Assembly: GCA_015501595.1 (NCBI GenBank)
Contig: JADNRX010000384.1
Coordinates: 1 to 50,542 of the forward strand
Direction: 5' to 3'
DNA from: Hymenopellis radicata
Lineage: Eukaryota; Basidiomycota; Agaricomycetes; Agaricales; Physalacriaceae
DNA: 50,542 nucleotides
The position numbers and the translations under genes were made by a program. This document shows, in pieces, positions 1-10,789 of this stretch. The notes under the pieces were generated by a model that saw nothing but the letters and a program-made list of their open reading frames with translations, was not told the origin of the DNA and ran no database searches. Numbering within the stretch: the stretch's first letter is position 1; each line of letters starts with the position of its first letter.

Positions 1-149
1 AAGATGCTCGAACTCGAGGGCGGCCATCACAGCTCGCCATGTCTCTCGCATCTGCACCCAACTTCTTCCTGACTCGCATTGGCGACGAGCTGGTCCTGCA
101 CGAGGACAGCCACCTCAAATCACGCCTGACGTGCACAAAAAGCGAATCT

Positions 150-1659
150 AGTTATTGGCGGAGGCGTGACGGGATTCACTGTGAGTAGACTGCTCAATCT
201 TTTCAATGTCGCATTGCTGAACGACGTTCAAGACGGCTTGGGCCTTATTAGATGCTGGCTACGACGTCACGATCGTTGCCGAACGCTGGACAGATCCTAA
301 GAATCGCATCACGTCCCAAATCGCTGGAGCTTTGTACGTCTTACACCCACCTGCGCGACCGATATCTTACTTCTGTATATCCAGATGGGAATGGCCGCCA
401 GCAGTCTGCGGAAAGCATACTGATGTAAGTCGCGTCAAACTCTTCGAGCCTTTCGTGCTGATCCCTCGATTCAGGTCGTATCTCTCCACAACTCCAAGCG
501 GTGGTGCATGACCCGTACCGCGTCTTCGACAAGCTCCAAAAAATGCTCCCCCCAAACGAGTATCTCGATCATGGCGTCCGCATGCGCATGGCCAACGTTT
601 TCTTCGACCAAGTTCTCGAGGAGATGCCAGATCGCGGCCAACTGGATAAATACGAAGAGATCGTCGCTCAGTCAGAGGTAAACCTTCACTCTTTCTACGA
701 ATATACAGTGTATTACGTCGCCTTCTTCCAGATCAGAGGCGTACGCCGCGACGCCAATATCGTCAAAGAACATGCCGTAAACCAAAAGCCGGAGTCGTCG
801 ACGCGTACCAGCACCTCGCCCCTGTCATCGACACAAGACGCCTACATGAACTGGCTCCGCTGGTGCTGATCTGCAAGGGTGCGGTTTTGCGGACGCGCCG
901 GATCAACGGGGATTTGCTGTGTCAGGAGGAAGAACTCTTGGCGGAGTTTTGGTGCGGATGCTATCGTCAATGCTACGGGTTCTCGCGGGCCTGGAACTCG
1001 CTGCCGACGCGTCCGTGTATCCCCTGCGTGGCGCATTAATCCGGGTGGTCAATGATGGGAAGGCGTTTCCCAAGGTGACTGAGGCGCTTGCGGTGACGCA
1101 CGACGATACGCGTGGTGAAGACGAGGATATTGTGTTCATTGTTCCAGGAATGATAATACTCTTATTCTTGGTGGTGCGTACACTACTACTCGTTGGGTCC
1201 GTGCAGTGGTGTTTACTCGCGAGGTTGCAGGATTGGCGCAGCCTCATAAATACGAGCTCGATCTGACGTTGGATAGTCCGGAGGTTGTGCGCATGCGGGA
1301 ACGGTGTAACAACTTTGTTCCTGGGCTGGAGAATGCGGAGTATGACCCGGAATGCGCCACTCGTGCAGGGCCTACGACCGTTCAGGGGATCCAATGTCCG
1401 CGTTGAGCGGGAGCTGAGAACGCGCGAAGGACGGATCGTTGAGTAGGATCATTCACTCTTATGGGCAAGGTGGCGCGGATTCTCGCTCTCTTTCGGGTGT
1501 GCCAACGATGTAGGTTCCTTTTTTTTAATTCGTAGGGTTCCACCACTGATGATGTGTACAGGTATTGATCTGATTCGGGAATTGGAGGACAATGCGCGTC
1601 CTTCGAAGATGTCCATTAGACGGAACAGGCGCGACGTCTTTGCGTACTCGAGTTTATGA
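150..1659 (+). pseudogene. D-amino-acid oxidase-like gene, decayed
   Basis: FAD-dependent oxidases of this family deaminate D-amino acids, usually in the peroxisome. The reading pieces occur in family order: the dinucleotide-binding motif VIGGGVTGF (about 151-180), AGYDVTIVAERW (252-300), GALWEWPPAVCG across an intron (about 330-420), YRVFDKLQKMLPP (520-560), a mid-protein region ending YPLRGALIRV (1018-1050), LILGGAYTTTRW (1157-1195), GLRPFRGSNVRVERE (1364-1410), and the family signature HSYGQGGAGFSLSFG (1451-1490). Adjacent pieces are in different frames with no intron to explain it, for example near 252, 515, 1150 and 1475, so the gene cannot be read through. No convincing start ATG precedes the GxGxxG motif. 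A last piece ends in Ser-Ser-Leu at 1657, which resembles a weak peroxisomal targeting tail; that is inference. Family assignment is firm. Loss of function is likely unless the indels are assembly errors. Confidence 0.75.
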
Positions 1660-2132
1660 TTGCCAAAAGTAGACTTTGTATAAATTATCAACTATTTATC
1701 TATCCATATAGAATAGAATGTCTTTCTGTTGAACGTTGAACGTTGAAATATGCCGAACGAGCCTGGATGGCTGACTGGACGGGACCCGAGTGCTGGCTAA
1801 CAGTGCGCCCAAGTGGGGCCGTCTTTCCTCAGCGCTTTTGGAATGACGTGTAACGCGACCTACGCACCTTGGGACACCGTCTTGGTCAATCCTCGTCTTC
1901 ATTCCCCTCGTTCCTTCTCTCTAACCTGGACAAAAATGCTCGGGTTACTCTCGCTTAGACTTCTGTAGTAAATAGCAGTCGGTCTTGCCGTGTAGTAGCA
2001 AAATAATAGATGCATTTGAACAACTATTTCTACTTGAAGAAGATGAGGAGAAGAGGCATCCACCACAGCCACACAACGGGTTTCGTCTTCAATAACCACA
2101 ACAAAGTGCCCGAGGGCGTCTTGGCACTGCCT
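1660..2132. other. Intergenic stretch, no gene seen
   Basis: This AT-richer stretch lies between the convergent 3' ends of the oxidase remnant and the SDR gene. Only short unrelated reading frames occur. I see no repeat or RNA gene. Confidence 0.5.
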
Positions 2133-3247
2133 TCATGGATTAACCAGCGTAATACCTCCATCGACAGCAACTGATGCACCATTGGTATACGTACAAGCCG
2201 CCAGATACATCGCAGTCATGACCATCTCTTCCTCGCTGTAGACGAATTAGCATCCATCAGAAATCACAGTCACAAAGAGACGACTGACGTTCCAGTCCTC
2301 TGCACTGGTACCGGCGCAATAAGTCCTGGGAGGGCCGCGGCGATGTTCTCTTCGGTAGCTGGCGGAGCCATCTCAGACGGAAACATGCCAGGGTGCAGGA
2401 CGTTCACTCGAATGGGAATCCCGCGATGAGCAAAGTCCGTCGCGAGCCCGATAGAGAGTTTGTCAAGTGCGCTCTTCGACACGCTATAGGCGAACTACAC
2501 GGAGGAGATCAGATCGCAGTTAACGGAACGGCAGTAGAATGAACACACGCTGGCGACAGTGAGCCAGCTCCTAATGAAGGCCGCAACGGAGCCCACATTG
2601 ATAACGCAGGCAGTGCTCTGTCGCGCTTGCGCGCCCTTGACGAGCAAGTCGAGGAACGAGCGCACGACGAAGAAAGACGCAGAGATGTTGGTCCTGAATA
2701 CGTCGGCCCAGCCTTGGAATGTCTCGTGCTCCAGGGGATCTTTCTTTCCAACGTAGTTGTCCATCTTCTTCTGGAGAAAATCGGGATCGGTCTGCGATGT
2801 GGGAGCGCCTATGCCAGCACTACCAATGACACGGTAAGTGATTTGAGGAGAAGAATGCTCTACACGAAAACGTACTTGTTCACAAGGATGTCCAGCCTGC
2901 CTTCTGCAGCCTCGAGGTGCTTGACGGCGTTGTCGATGCTCGTTTGGTCGGTGACGTCCATGACGATTCTAGTAGTGAGCATATTCATCAGTATATGGAT
3001 AAGCAAGCGATGAAGGAAGATACTGACGGAATGAGAACTCCCTCCTTAGCGGACAACGACGCCGCTGCCTTCCGCAAGACCTCCTCGCGACGCCCAGTGA
3101 TGTAGACCTTGGCTCCGTTCGCAGCAAAGCCCTTGGCGATCATGAAGCCACTAAAACCAACATTCAGCGAGTGTTCATGTAGTTGTGTGGGCCGTACATT
3201 CCGGTGCCGCCGCCAGTGACGAGCGCCACTTGGCCGTGGAGAGACAT
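2133..3247 (-). CDS. Short-chain dehydrogenase/reductase, intact copy
   Basis: An NAD(P)-dependent oxidoreductase of the classical SDR type; the substrate is unknown. Six exons splice cleanly on the minus strand: 3198-3247, 3028-3150, 2876-2968, 2549-2819, 2289-2494 and 2133-2235. Together they give 846 bases and 281 residues with no stop. The cofactor motif TGGGTGIG is at residues 11-18, NNAG at 88-91, a GSVAAF serine segment near 165-170, and the catalytic YSVSK at 182-186. PGMFPSEM follows, and the C-terminus ends VDGGITLVNP. All are classical SDR landmarks, and the length is normal. The start is the first ATG, directly before the Rossmann strand. The gene is the left arm of an inverted duplication; the right-arm copy is broken, so this is the only functional one of three copies here. 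Codes for a soluble protein with no signal peptide or membrane segment. Confidence 0.88.
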
Positions 3248-3495
3248 AATGTTCGAGACGTTGAGGTGAGACATTGTAGATGCCTTACGCCTTCATGCAG
3301 TTCACCTTTTAACTGGTCCTACTACCCCAAGGATGACTGTTGTTTCCCGATTTTCGGGCTATTAAACAGCAAAGGATGAATAATGCTTGCATTACGCGTA
3401 CAATAGGAAGACTTTCCGGTTAGTACTGCGCTGTGGCTTACGTTACTTTACTCTTGAAGTTGCTGACTCAAGCTTGTCGTAGCTGGAACCCGACT
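2133..3495 (-). repeat. Left arm of SDR inverted duplication
   Basis: The reverse complement of this stretch matches 3862-5143 over the whole SDR gene and about 250 bases upstream of it. The shared promoter-side block is 3420-3495 against 3862-3952, for example the string CTGACTCAAGCTTGTCG and its partner. The arms are about 1.3 kb and diverged by scattered substitutions and small indels. The central spacer 3496-3861 is unique and shows no transposase or other gene. Confidence 0.85.
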
Positions 3496-3861
3496 CAGCC
3501 GATGATGATGAGTTTTAAAGTTCAAGGAGAATGACAAACCTGGGATTTCGGTCGAACGTGACCTCGAGAGACCTCTATGAACATTGATGAACTCGAAAAT
3601 TCCGGTCCTTGTCAATGCGAACGATCAAAGAGTGGCGAGACCGTGTACACGTACGGTAGTTCACAAACCTATGATAGTTGTCAAGGTCAGAGTGCAACAC
3701 TTACCAATGTCACTTTAGATATATATAACCTGGCGGTCGGTTGGCGCACATCATGGTAAGAAGAAAGGAACGTGATCGCGAAACGGTACACGCGTGGTTT
3801 GTGATCGACCGGCGAACGCCGAATATCTTTCTCTCGTTTCAAGAATGGCTCCTCAAGCGTC

Positions 3862-5143
3862 GAGGTTCCAGCTACGACAAGCATGAGTCAGCAACTTCAA
3901 GAGTCAAGTAATGTAAGCCACAGCGCATTGCTTACTGTACTAACCGGAAAGTCTTCCTATTGTGCCTCTCTACGCGTAATCCAAGCTTTGTTCATCCTTT
4001 GCTCAGTCATCCTGGCCTATCTCTATGGGGTAGTAGGTAAAAGGTGAACTGCATGAAGGTGCAAGGCATCTACAATGTCTCACCTCACCGTCTCGAACAT
4101 TATGTCTCTCCACGGCCAAGTGGCGCTCGTCACTGGCGGCGGCACCGGAATGTACGACACAACTACATGAACACTCGCTGAATGTTGGTTTTAGTGGCTT
4201 CATGATCGCCAAGGGCTTTGCTGCGAACGGAGCCAAGGTCTACATCACTGGGCGTCGCGAGGAGGTCTTGCGGAAGGCAGCGGCGTCGTTGTCCGCTAAG
4301 GAGGGAGTTCTCATTCCGTCAGTATCTTCCTTCATCGCTTGCTTTCCTATATACTGATGACAATTCTCTCTACTAGAATTGTCATGGACGTCACCAACCA
4401 AACGAGCATCGACAATGCCGTCAAGCACCTCGAGGCCGTAGAAGGCAGGCTGGACACCCTCGTACAAGTACGTTTTTGTGTAGAGCATTCTTCTCCTTCA
4501 ATCACTTAAGGTGTCATCGGTAGTGCTGGCCTAAGCGGTCCCTCGTCGCTGACTGATCCTGACTTTCTCAAGAAGAAAATGGATGGCCTCACAGGAAACA
4601 AAGATCCCTTGGAGCACGAGACATTCCAAGGCTGGGCCGACGTATTCAGGACCAACATCTCTGCGTCTTTCTTTGTCGTGCGCTCGTTCCTCGACTTGCT
4701 CGTCAAGGGCGCCCAAGCGCGACAGAGCACTGCGTCCGTTTTTAACCCTCTGCCCACTGCGATCTGATCTAATCCATGCAGTTCGGGTATGGTCCGTCGA
4801 AGGGCGCACTTGACAAACTCTCCATCGGGCTCGCGACGGACTTTGCTCATCGCGGTATTCCTGTTAGAGTGAACGTCCTGAACCCTGGCATGTTTCCGTC
4901 TGAGATGGTTGCACCAAGTGCCATTGAGAAGATCGATACGGCCCTCCCGGGGCTTATTGCGCCGGTACCCGTGCGGAGGGCTGGAACGTTAGTTGTCTCT
5001 TTGTGACTGTGATTTCTGATGGATGCTAATTCGTCTACAGCGAGGAAGAGATGGTCATGACTGCGATGTATCTGGCGGCATGTACATATGCCAATGGCGC
5101 CTCGATTGCTGTCGATGGAGGTATTACGCTGGTTAATCCTTGA
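3862..5143 (+). repeat. Right arm of SDR inverted duplication
   Basis: Inverted partner of 2133-3495. It carries the SDR gene facing away from the left copy, so the two are head to head and share a central promoter region. I did not find a target-site duplication or short terminal repeats at the outer ends. Confidence 0.85.
4102..5143 (+). pseudogene. Short-chain dehydrogenase, broken right-arm copy
   Basis: This is the mirror copy of the SDR at 2133-3247. Exons 1 and 2 are nearly identical, with the same ATG and the TGGGTGIG cofactor motif. Two lesions separate it from the intact copy. Around 4459-4470 two bases are missing where the left arm encodes NNAG, so the third intron no longer joins in frame. 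Near 4735-4760 about 70 bases corresponding to the catalytic-serine segment (INVGSVAAF and following) are gone, leaving only a remnant of the fourth intron. The later YGPSK catalytic pair (about 4789-4803), the PGMFPSEM stretch and the VDGGITLVNP tail remain readable. A protein lacking the serine strand should be inactive. Expression of a truncated product cannot be excluded. Confidence 0.8.
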
Positions 5144-5459
5144 AGGCGGTCGTAAAAGCCAGCCTTCTGTACCTTTCAATATTTCTTGAACGTCCTTTGG
5201 AAACTAATAATCTGATGCTTGAACCTCCCATCCTGTAGTATCATGATGCCCCACTATTGCACCCCAAAAGCATCATCTTCCTCTTCAAGCCAGTGGCCTC
5301 TTGAACAGCTGGCGCCAGGTTCGCTTGCAGGTTAGTACTATTTTCATGATGCCTCTTCTCGTTTTGAAAGCAGAAGGAGACCACATGATACTACTTGTCT
5401 TGCGCATTGTGAAGGACTAGAGGCTTGAGTCGTAGGGCGAATCCACGCCCTGTAAGGAG

Positions 5460-5900
5460 CCAAGGCTGGCATTCAATTTGACCCAGTCCAGCAGTAACAT
5501 GTGTCCCGAAAGTGTGGGGCGGAACAAAAAAGACTTACCTTCGCGAAAGTGCTTGCGAAAGTGGGTATTCCTCTAAACGAGGCGAGTCCCGCACTGTTCA
5601 GACTGGCATCTGTTCGTGCGCAAATGCATTCTTCCATGGTCTCGAGGTTGACATGTCCTCGTAACAAACACGCGGATCTGAGGCGGCGGGAAACAGACAA
5701 AGTGCTGTACGCTAACGAAGATCACACGAAAGTGTAGCTGCGTCCTCCAAAGAACCACAAAAAGACTTACCTTCGCGACAGGGAGTACTCCAACTAGTGG
5801 GATTCCTTCCGCATCCAGCCAGGATAAAGTACGAGCCGTACCTTTATGTATGCGGAATGTGAACAGGCCCAGGACGTCAGAGCGCATACAGGAAACCGGA
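5460..5900 (-). other. Unrecognised spliced fragment with duplicated exon end
   Basis: Two stretches on the minus strand look like exons ending at the same splice donor. One reads TARTLSWLDAEGIPLVGVL..VAK and the other ICARTDASLNSAGLASFRGIP..FAK. Each is followed by a GTAAGTCTTTTT donor, and the 20 bases across the boundary are identical at 5526-5545 and 5759-5778. The intron between them can be read from the donor near 5771 to an acceptor near 5678. I do not recognise the protein and see no start or stop that completes it, so it may be a gene relic. Confidence 0.3.
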
Positions 5901-6112
5901 AGCGCTAGACTTGTATTACCTTGGGAAAAGAATTGGATCTAAATTGTTACCCAGAGATGTGCTAGGCTTATAGACCGACTCTCAAGTGGGTGGGATCACG
6001 AGCACAATTCGCACTTGCAGCGCGATAAAGGTTGATGGAGCATGAAAAGGCGTTCATTCAGAATGCTGATATACAACTACACCTTCCGATAATGAGGGTG
6101 CCCCCGCCGCTT

Positions 6113-7110
6113 CTAAGGGTTAACCAGCCCAACACCTCCAATCAACCGTAATCGACGTCCCATTCGCATACGTCCACGCCGCCAATACATCGCAGTCATA
6201 ACCATCTCCTCTTCCCTCTCAAACAAATCAGCATCTACCCCATTCAAGAAGAAGACTATGTAGTTTTACTAACGTTCCAGTCCTCTTCAACGGTATCGGC
6301 GCAACAAGCCCAGGAAGAGCTGCATCAATGGGACCTGGCGGAACCAAGTACGAAGGAAGGAAGGAAGGATTACACCAAGATTACACGGCTCGGTCCCTTC
6401 AGGAACGCCGGCAGACACATGACATGAAGCAGTACGTAGGTCCCAATCTACGATCCACCTCACTCCTGCATCTCTCCCCACAAGCAATCCTTAGCCGAGC
6501 TCTCGGCGCCAGCCGGGTAGAACTAAGGTGCCCTAGGAAGCTAAACAACAATAAGTCAAGAACTATGGGAAATGGAAGTCAATAATTAGGGCGTGGACCG
6601 GACCTGCAGTAAGCATTCATCGTCGGCGCGCATGTCGAGGCCTATGCGGTCGAACGAGGCGAGCGCGAGTCTAGTTGACATGAATCCCGGGCACACATGT
6701 AGATGGCACGGCTATTTCCGAGAAACTGTACAGTTCCAGAAACCCCTAAAAAATTTAGTTGTCCACAACGCCGCAGTGTCGCCAGGAAAGCAACACATGC
6801 ACGTCGTCGGGTGAAGTAGACACCAGTGGCAGATGCCATGAAGCCAGGTAGTGGACACGTAACCTCGCCAGGACATTTTTGTATGTAACCAACGCGTTCA
6901 CCTCGCCAGGATATTTATTTGACCAACGCGTTCACCTCGCCAGGATTTTGTTTGGGACAGAAGACATTTACTTACCGCAACGCCAGTGGCAGAGACCACA
7001 AAACAGTGCGAGAATACGATTTTACGATTTTGATCGTGGTGGTAGGAGTAAAAAACTCGGAAACACACCCGGGTGCAGGACATCAACGTTGAGAAGCCGC
7101 GTAGGGTCCT
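6113..7110 (-). pseudogene. Third SDR remnant, interrupted
   Basis: On the minus strand, 6113-6330 matches the last part of the SDR genes at 2133 and 4102: the LPGL.AP segment, the EEEMVMTAMY exon start and a damaged VNP-type end. The preceding piece of the same protein, VLHPGVFPS, lies about 700 bases away at 7060-7100. Between them is unrelated DNA that includes short tandem repeats. The order matches an SDR gene with an insertion after the PGMFPS motif and loss of everything upstream. Several frameshifts are present. Not functional. Confidence 0.65.
6855..6957. repeat. Three-copy short tandem repeat
   Basis: The core ACCTCGCCAGGA recurs three times at about 35-base spacing, each followed by a T-rich tract and, in two cases, by CCAACGCGTTC. 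It lies inside the DNA that interrupts the third SDR remnant. Confidence 0.75.
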
Positions 7111-7199
7111 TCCTAAAACTGGGGGGTCGTGAGAATCGTGTTTGAGATCTGGATCGGGCGCACCCCTTGAATGCGCCATCACCCACAACCACCACCAAC

Positions 7200-8598
7200 A
7201 ACAGGACCAATGGTTCTTTTCAAGTCAGGCGACCCGCCCCATGGCCGAGCGCCAGTGACAATTTCGACGCAGCAGGGCGAACAGCCAACGACATTTCTCC
7301 AAACCTCGATGTTGTAAAAGCCGCGACTACAAGACGGGGCTCATATGTAACGGCCTGAGGAAGTCTGCATTTGATACTGAAAGCGTGCGTGCTGTCCTTC
7401 TGCCACGCGTATTTCGCTGTTAATTGCCTCAACAGTTGACTTGATGGTGGAGGCACAAGGCTCGATACGCGAATCACCTCTACATCTATATTGCCAGCTC
7501 GGACCGAGCGGGTTTCGGTTTTTTTCATGGACGAGAGCAGAGTGGGAACAGATCGTGTTGTAACACGTACATTAGGGCGACCAGACGGAGGGTCGAGTCC
7601 TCACGTTCGGCGGGGTGGTTCTTATCCCGGCGCCTCATTCCCCCAGCATGAGGAGTACACGGTTTGAACACAAGCATCGCGTTGCCCGAGTAAGTTGTTG
7701 CTGCCTTGCTTTCCCCAATCCGACTCATCAATCAGGTTGGCGTTGGAAGGAGATTCAAAATATACACTATGGAGGCCCATTTACTTTGGGATGCGGAAAG
7801 CAAAGGTGTCATCATGCAGAAATCTCTTCGCTCCACCCACCTGTACCTTGTCTGTCCCGGAGTGTCAAATCTCGACGCGTGGTCTGACTTTCAGTCATTG
7901 TGGAACCGGGCCCATTGCGATTACAAGCACCACCATATTTGGGATTGAAGAGAATACAGAAATGGAGGATGCGCGGGCATCTATCTACCCACATCTGTTG
8001 ACCTCCCCTTCCCTGCCTCCCACAGAGACGACTATCAATAATAGTCTGCGTCTCTGCATGGGCGGACGACATGATGTGGGTAAACTTTCAATACGCTGTC
8101 GCCGCTTCTGCGACTAGGAGATGCTCCGAGCGCGACGCTAAGGTACGTCTACGTTTCTTGAAGTTGAAGATCGTAGCTGAATCCAGTTCATCCAGACTCG
8201 CTAGCCTTCAGATTAAAACTCCGATGTCTCTTCGAAGAGAACGTTGCAATGGAGAAGAGGGCGTGGATCAGCATCGCCACTGCTTCGTTTCTTCGGTGGT
8301 GCATTGTCCTTTTAGTGTGTCCCTTTGTGAGCGGCCCAATGTCTGTATGCGGTGAACAGAGCAACAGGGTAAACTGTTATACACAATTAGATCCACTCTA
8401 TAACTGATAGTCGTTATTGTAGATCCCAACAAACAATAACGCGTTTGTCCCAAAAAGGCCCAATGTCCTTGCGCGCGCACTAAAGACGCCGAGCAGATAT
8501 AATAAGGCAGATGCTCGAAAGGTCTTTGCACACCCCATTGATCCAACATTAACGTTACTCCATCTCTTCTTTGCACGCTGCAAAGTTCCTTTACCTCA
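7200..8598. other. No recognisable gene
   Basis: Only short, unrelated reading frames occur on both strands, with no protein family I recognise and no consistent splice pattern. It ends in the probable 5' flank of the gene at 8599. Confidence 0.4.
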
Positions 8599-9410
8599 AT
8601 GACCTCGCATTCGTCTACTAATACTTCTTCCTCGGACTGGACGTCGTCAAGCCCTACCTCGATGTCTAGTGACGAACCTCGTTCGACGAGTCAAGAGACT
8701 GATTCCACGGTGGGGCCCGATGTTGATCGACGGGTGACTGGTGCGATTTCATAGCTTCTTGTGTGGCTGCAGCGGCGTCTCATTCAATGCTAGGTGCCGG
8801 AATGACTTGGATTCACTATGTCCCTCCTGGTCGCAACCAGAAACGCCGTGTCCCGAAGAGGAAGAGCAACGCCACTCGTGTGAGGAGGAGGAGAAAGGCC
8901 ACACACTCGCGAAAGGTGCCTACCTATGAAGGATATGATTCGGGAGAAGATGAGCCCCGTGTGGGCTCGCCTGAGCCGGCTTCGAGAGCGGAGTATGGGT
9001 TGATGGTTATAGCCGCTATGGCTGCGAATTCCGGTATGTGTATGTCCTTGATGACAGAACACTTGTTTTACGGAGCTGTAGCATCGTCTCACTTTGTACC
9101 ACGAGACCTTCCTGTCATTCGCCCAGCAATTGCGCACCGGGCTCTGAAGCGTCCTCGCATGCAAGACGACGAGCCGAGCTCTGATTGTTCGCGTTACGAT
9201 GTCAAGTCGCGGGTGGTTAGGAGAAAGTTGAATCACCGGAAGCTCAAGATTTGCACGACGATGAGCGATACGTCTCCTTCCTCTCCCGGTCCTGTAACGC
9301 CCCCAGATAGTCCTGCGCGCTGTATGTTTGCTCTTTCGTTTACAGCTCAGTTATTGATTCTCCCGTTTTTAGTTGGTGTTGTTCGTATTTGCGTGTATGA
9401 TGAACTTTGA
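8599..9410 (+). CDS. Ser-rich basic protein, unknown function
   Basis: Four exons can be joined in frame: 8599-8740, 8773-9033, 9082-9321, and a last exon starting at 9346 or 9373 and ending at the stop 9408-9410. The ATG follows a short pyrimidine-rich leader. The first 45 residues are almost entirely Ser, Thr and acidic residues. A very basic block follows (RNQKRRVPKRKS, RRRRK), which could be a nuclear localisation signal. Next come acidic EGYDSGEDEP and a second basic region with KRPRMQDDEPSSD. A Ser/Pro-rich stretch, SPSSPGPVTPPDSP, is close to the end and could be phosphorylated. No known domain is visible. It lies 200 bases upstream of Lunapark on the same strand. The phase-consistent introns support a real gene; a nuclear role is only an inference from composition. 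Confidence 0.6.
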
Positions 9411-9617
9411 GCCTCTTGAACTACTTTAACTACTTCCTTTCTACATCCACTGTACCCTAGTATGCTAATGTAACGACGCACGCGATGATTCTTCATGTTT
9501 TTATTACACGTGATCGTTCGTAGGTATGACTGGACACGTTACCCTGGGGCGTTTAATCCCTTTCTCTTACACGTTCATCGTCTTCTTCAATTCGCCAGCT
9601 TGCCTGGCATTCCCGAC

Positions 9618-10753
9618 ATGGTTTCTCTCTTTGGATGGTTTCGGAATGTATGTCGAGTTCCTAACCTTAATTCTTTCATTTTAATGTTACTGCTTTAGAA
9701 CAAAGATGAAGACTATGAAACAATCCTTGCTGCGCTGGCTATGAACATTGAGAAGCGGCGGCTGAGGCTGGGAGAAATACGCAGGAGAGAGTCGCGCGCC
9801 AGCGCGCTGGTTACGCTGTACGCACTGGTGGCGTGGGTGGTGTATGTGACGCTGTGGTATGTCGGGGCATTACCGCTGAATTTAGGAGGCAAGGCCGGAC
9901 GGGCAGGTGGTGTTATTGGCGGACCCATACTGTGCGTATTGTCATCGCTTGACTGGCGGCCCAATAATTTACGTCCTATAGGATCCTCCTGATGCGGCGC
10001 GTGGTGGGCGTGTGGTACACAAGAAGTGGCGATGCCGAAGGTGCGTTTATTCAATCCGCCCATATGCCTGTACTCAGCCATCACACAGAAAAAACACTGC
10101 AGAAGCTGATGAGGGAGCAGCGCGCCAAGGTGGACGAGATCAAGAAAAAGACGAATTGGTATGAGACGCGCGAGCTGATGCAGCGCTACGACGAGCAGGG
10201 CGCTGCGCAGACGCCGCCGAGGAAACCAGCGACGAGTACGATGCCCGGGGGAGTGCAGACGCCTTTGACGACTCCTCGACCAGCACCGCTGCTTCAAGGA
10301 AATGCGCCACCTCAGCCGCCGCCGCCCGCGCCAATACAGTTCGCTGCATCGCCACAGCCACAGCGGAAGACGTGGTTTGACCGCTTGGCTGATGTGGTAG
10401 TGGGCGACACGGACGACACGGCACGCTATGCGCTCATTTGCGAGGAATGCTTTGGACACAATGGCCTCGTCAAAGAGAGCGAGTGGGAAACTATACGTAC
10501 GTTGGTCGATTCTCGGCTGTCGTCCAGTGTTATACTGAATTCGTGTGTAGAGTATAGATGTCCCAAGTGCAACCATTTCAATCCTGCGCGGGCGAAGGCC
10601 CAGCCACCGATTTCACCTACGTCGCCGTCGAGACCTAGTCCCATTCCGCAGCGTACAGTGATGGCGTCGTCGGCTGTTTCTCCTTCACCGTTGCGACATC
10701 GCGTCCCGTCATCGCCGGGTGATGATGGTGAGAAGATGGAGGTTGATGGGTAG
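9618..10753 (+). CDS. LNP1: Lunapark family ER-junction protein
   Basis: Lunapark proteins sit at three-way junctions of the tubular endoplasmic reticulum and stabilise them, acting against atlastin/Sey1-driven fusion. Five exons join in frame: 9618-9647, 9699-9931, 9982-10040, 10089-10496 and 10551-10753, giving 310 residues. The N-terminus MVSLFGWFRNNKDEDYE is typical. A basic coiled segment at residues 25-45 precedes a first membrane hairpin segment at about 46-66, and a second hydrophobic segment lies at about 75-98. A coiled region follows (REQRAKVDEIKKKTNWYETRE cut by the usual charged pattern), then a Pro-rich linker. The C-terminal zinc ribbon has C225-x2-C228 and C247-x2-C250 around GHNGL. 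An intron falls inside the zinc ribbon. The tail is Ser/Pro-rich and acidic. No lesions are present. Confidence 0.92.
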
Positions 10754-10789
10754 GTTGTGAGTTATTAGTGCCTGTTATTGTACCATACA

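Noticed and set aside
1..149. Start exon for the oxidase from ATG at 40
   Set aside because: The frame from that ATG does not join VIGGGVTGF, and no ATG lies in the correct frame just upstream; it may belong to another gene or be decayed.
2133..5143. DNA transposon with long terminal inverted repeats
   Set aside because: The arms are complete spliced SDR genes, the spacer has no transposase, and I see no target-site duplication.
9713..10576. 287-codon open frame on the minus strand
   Set aside because: It is antisense to the well-supported Lunapark gene, has no domain likeness, and its composition mirrors the coding strand.
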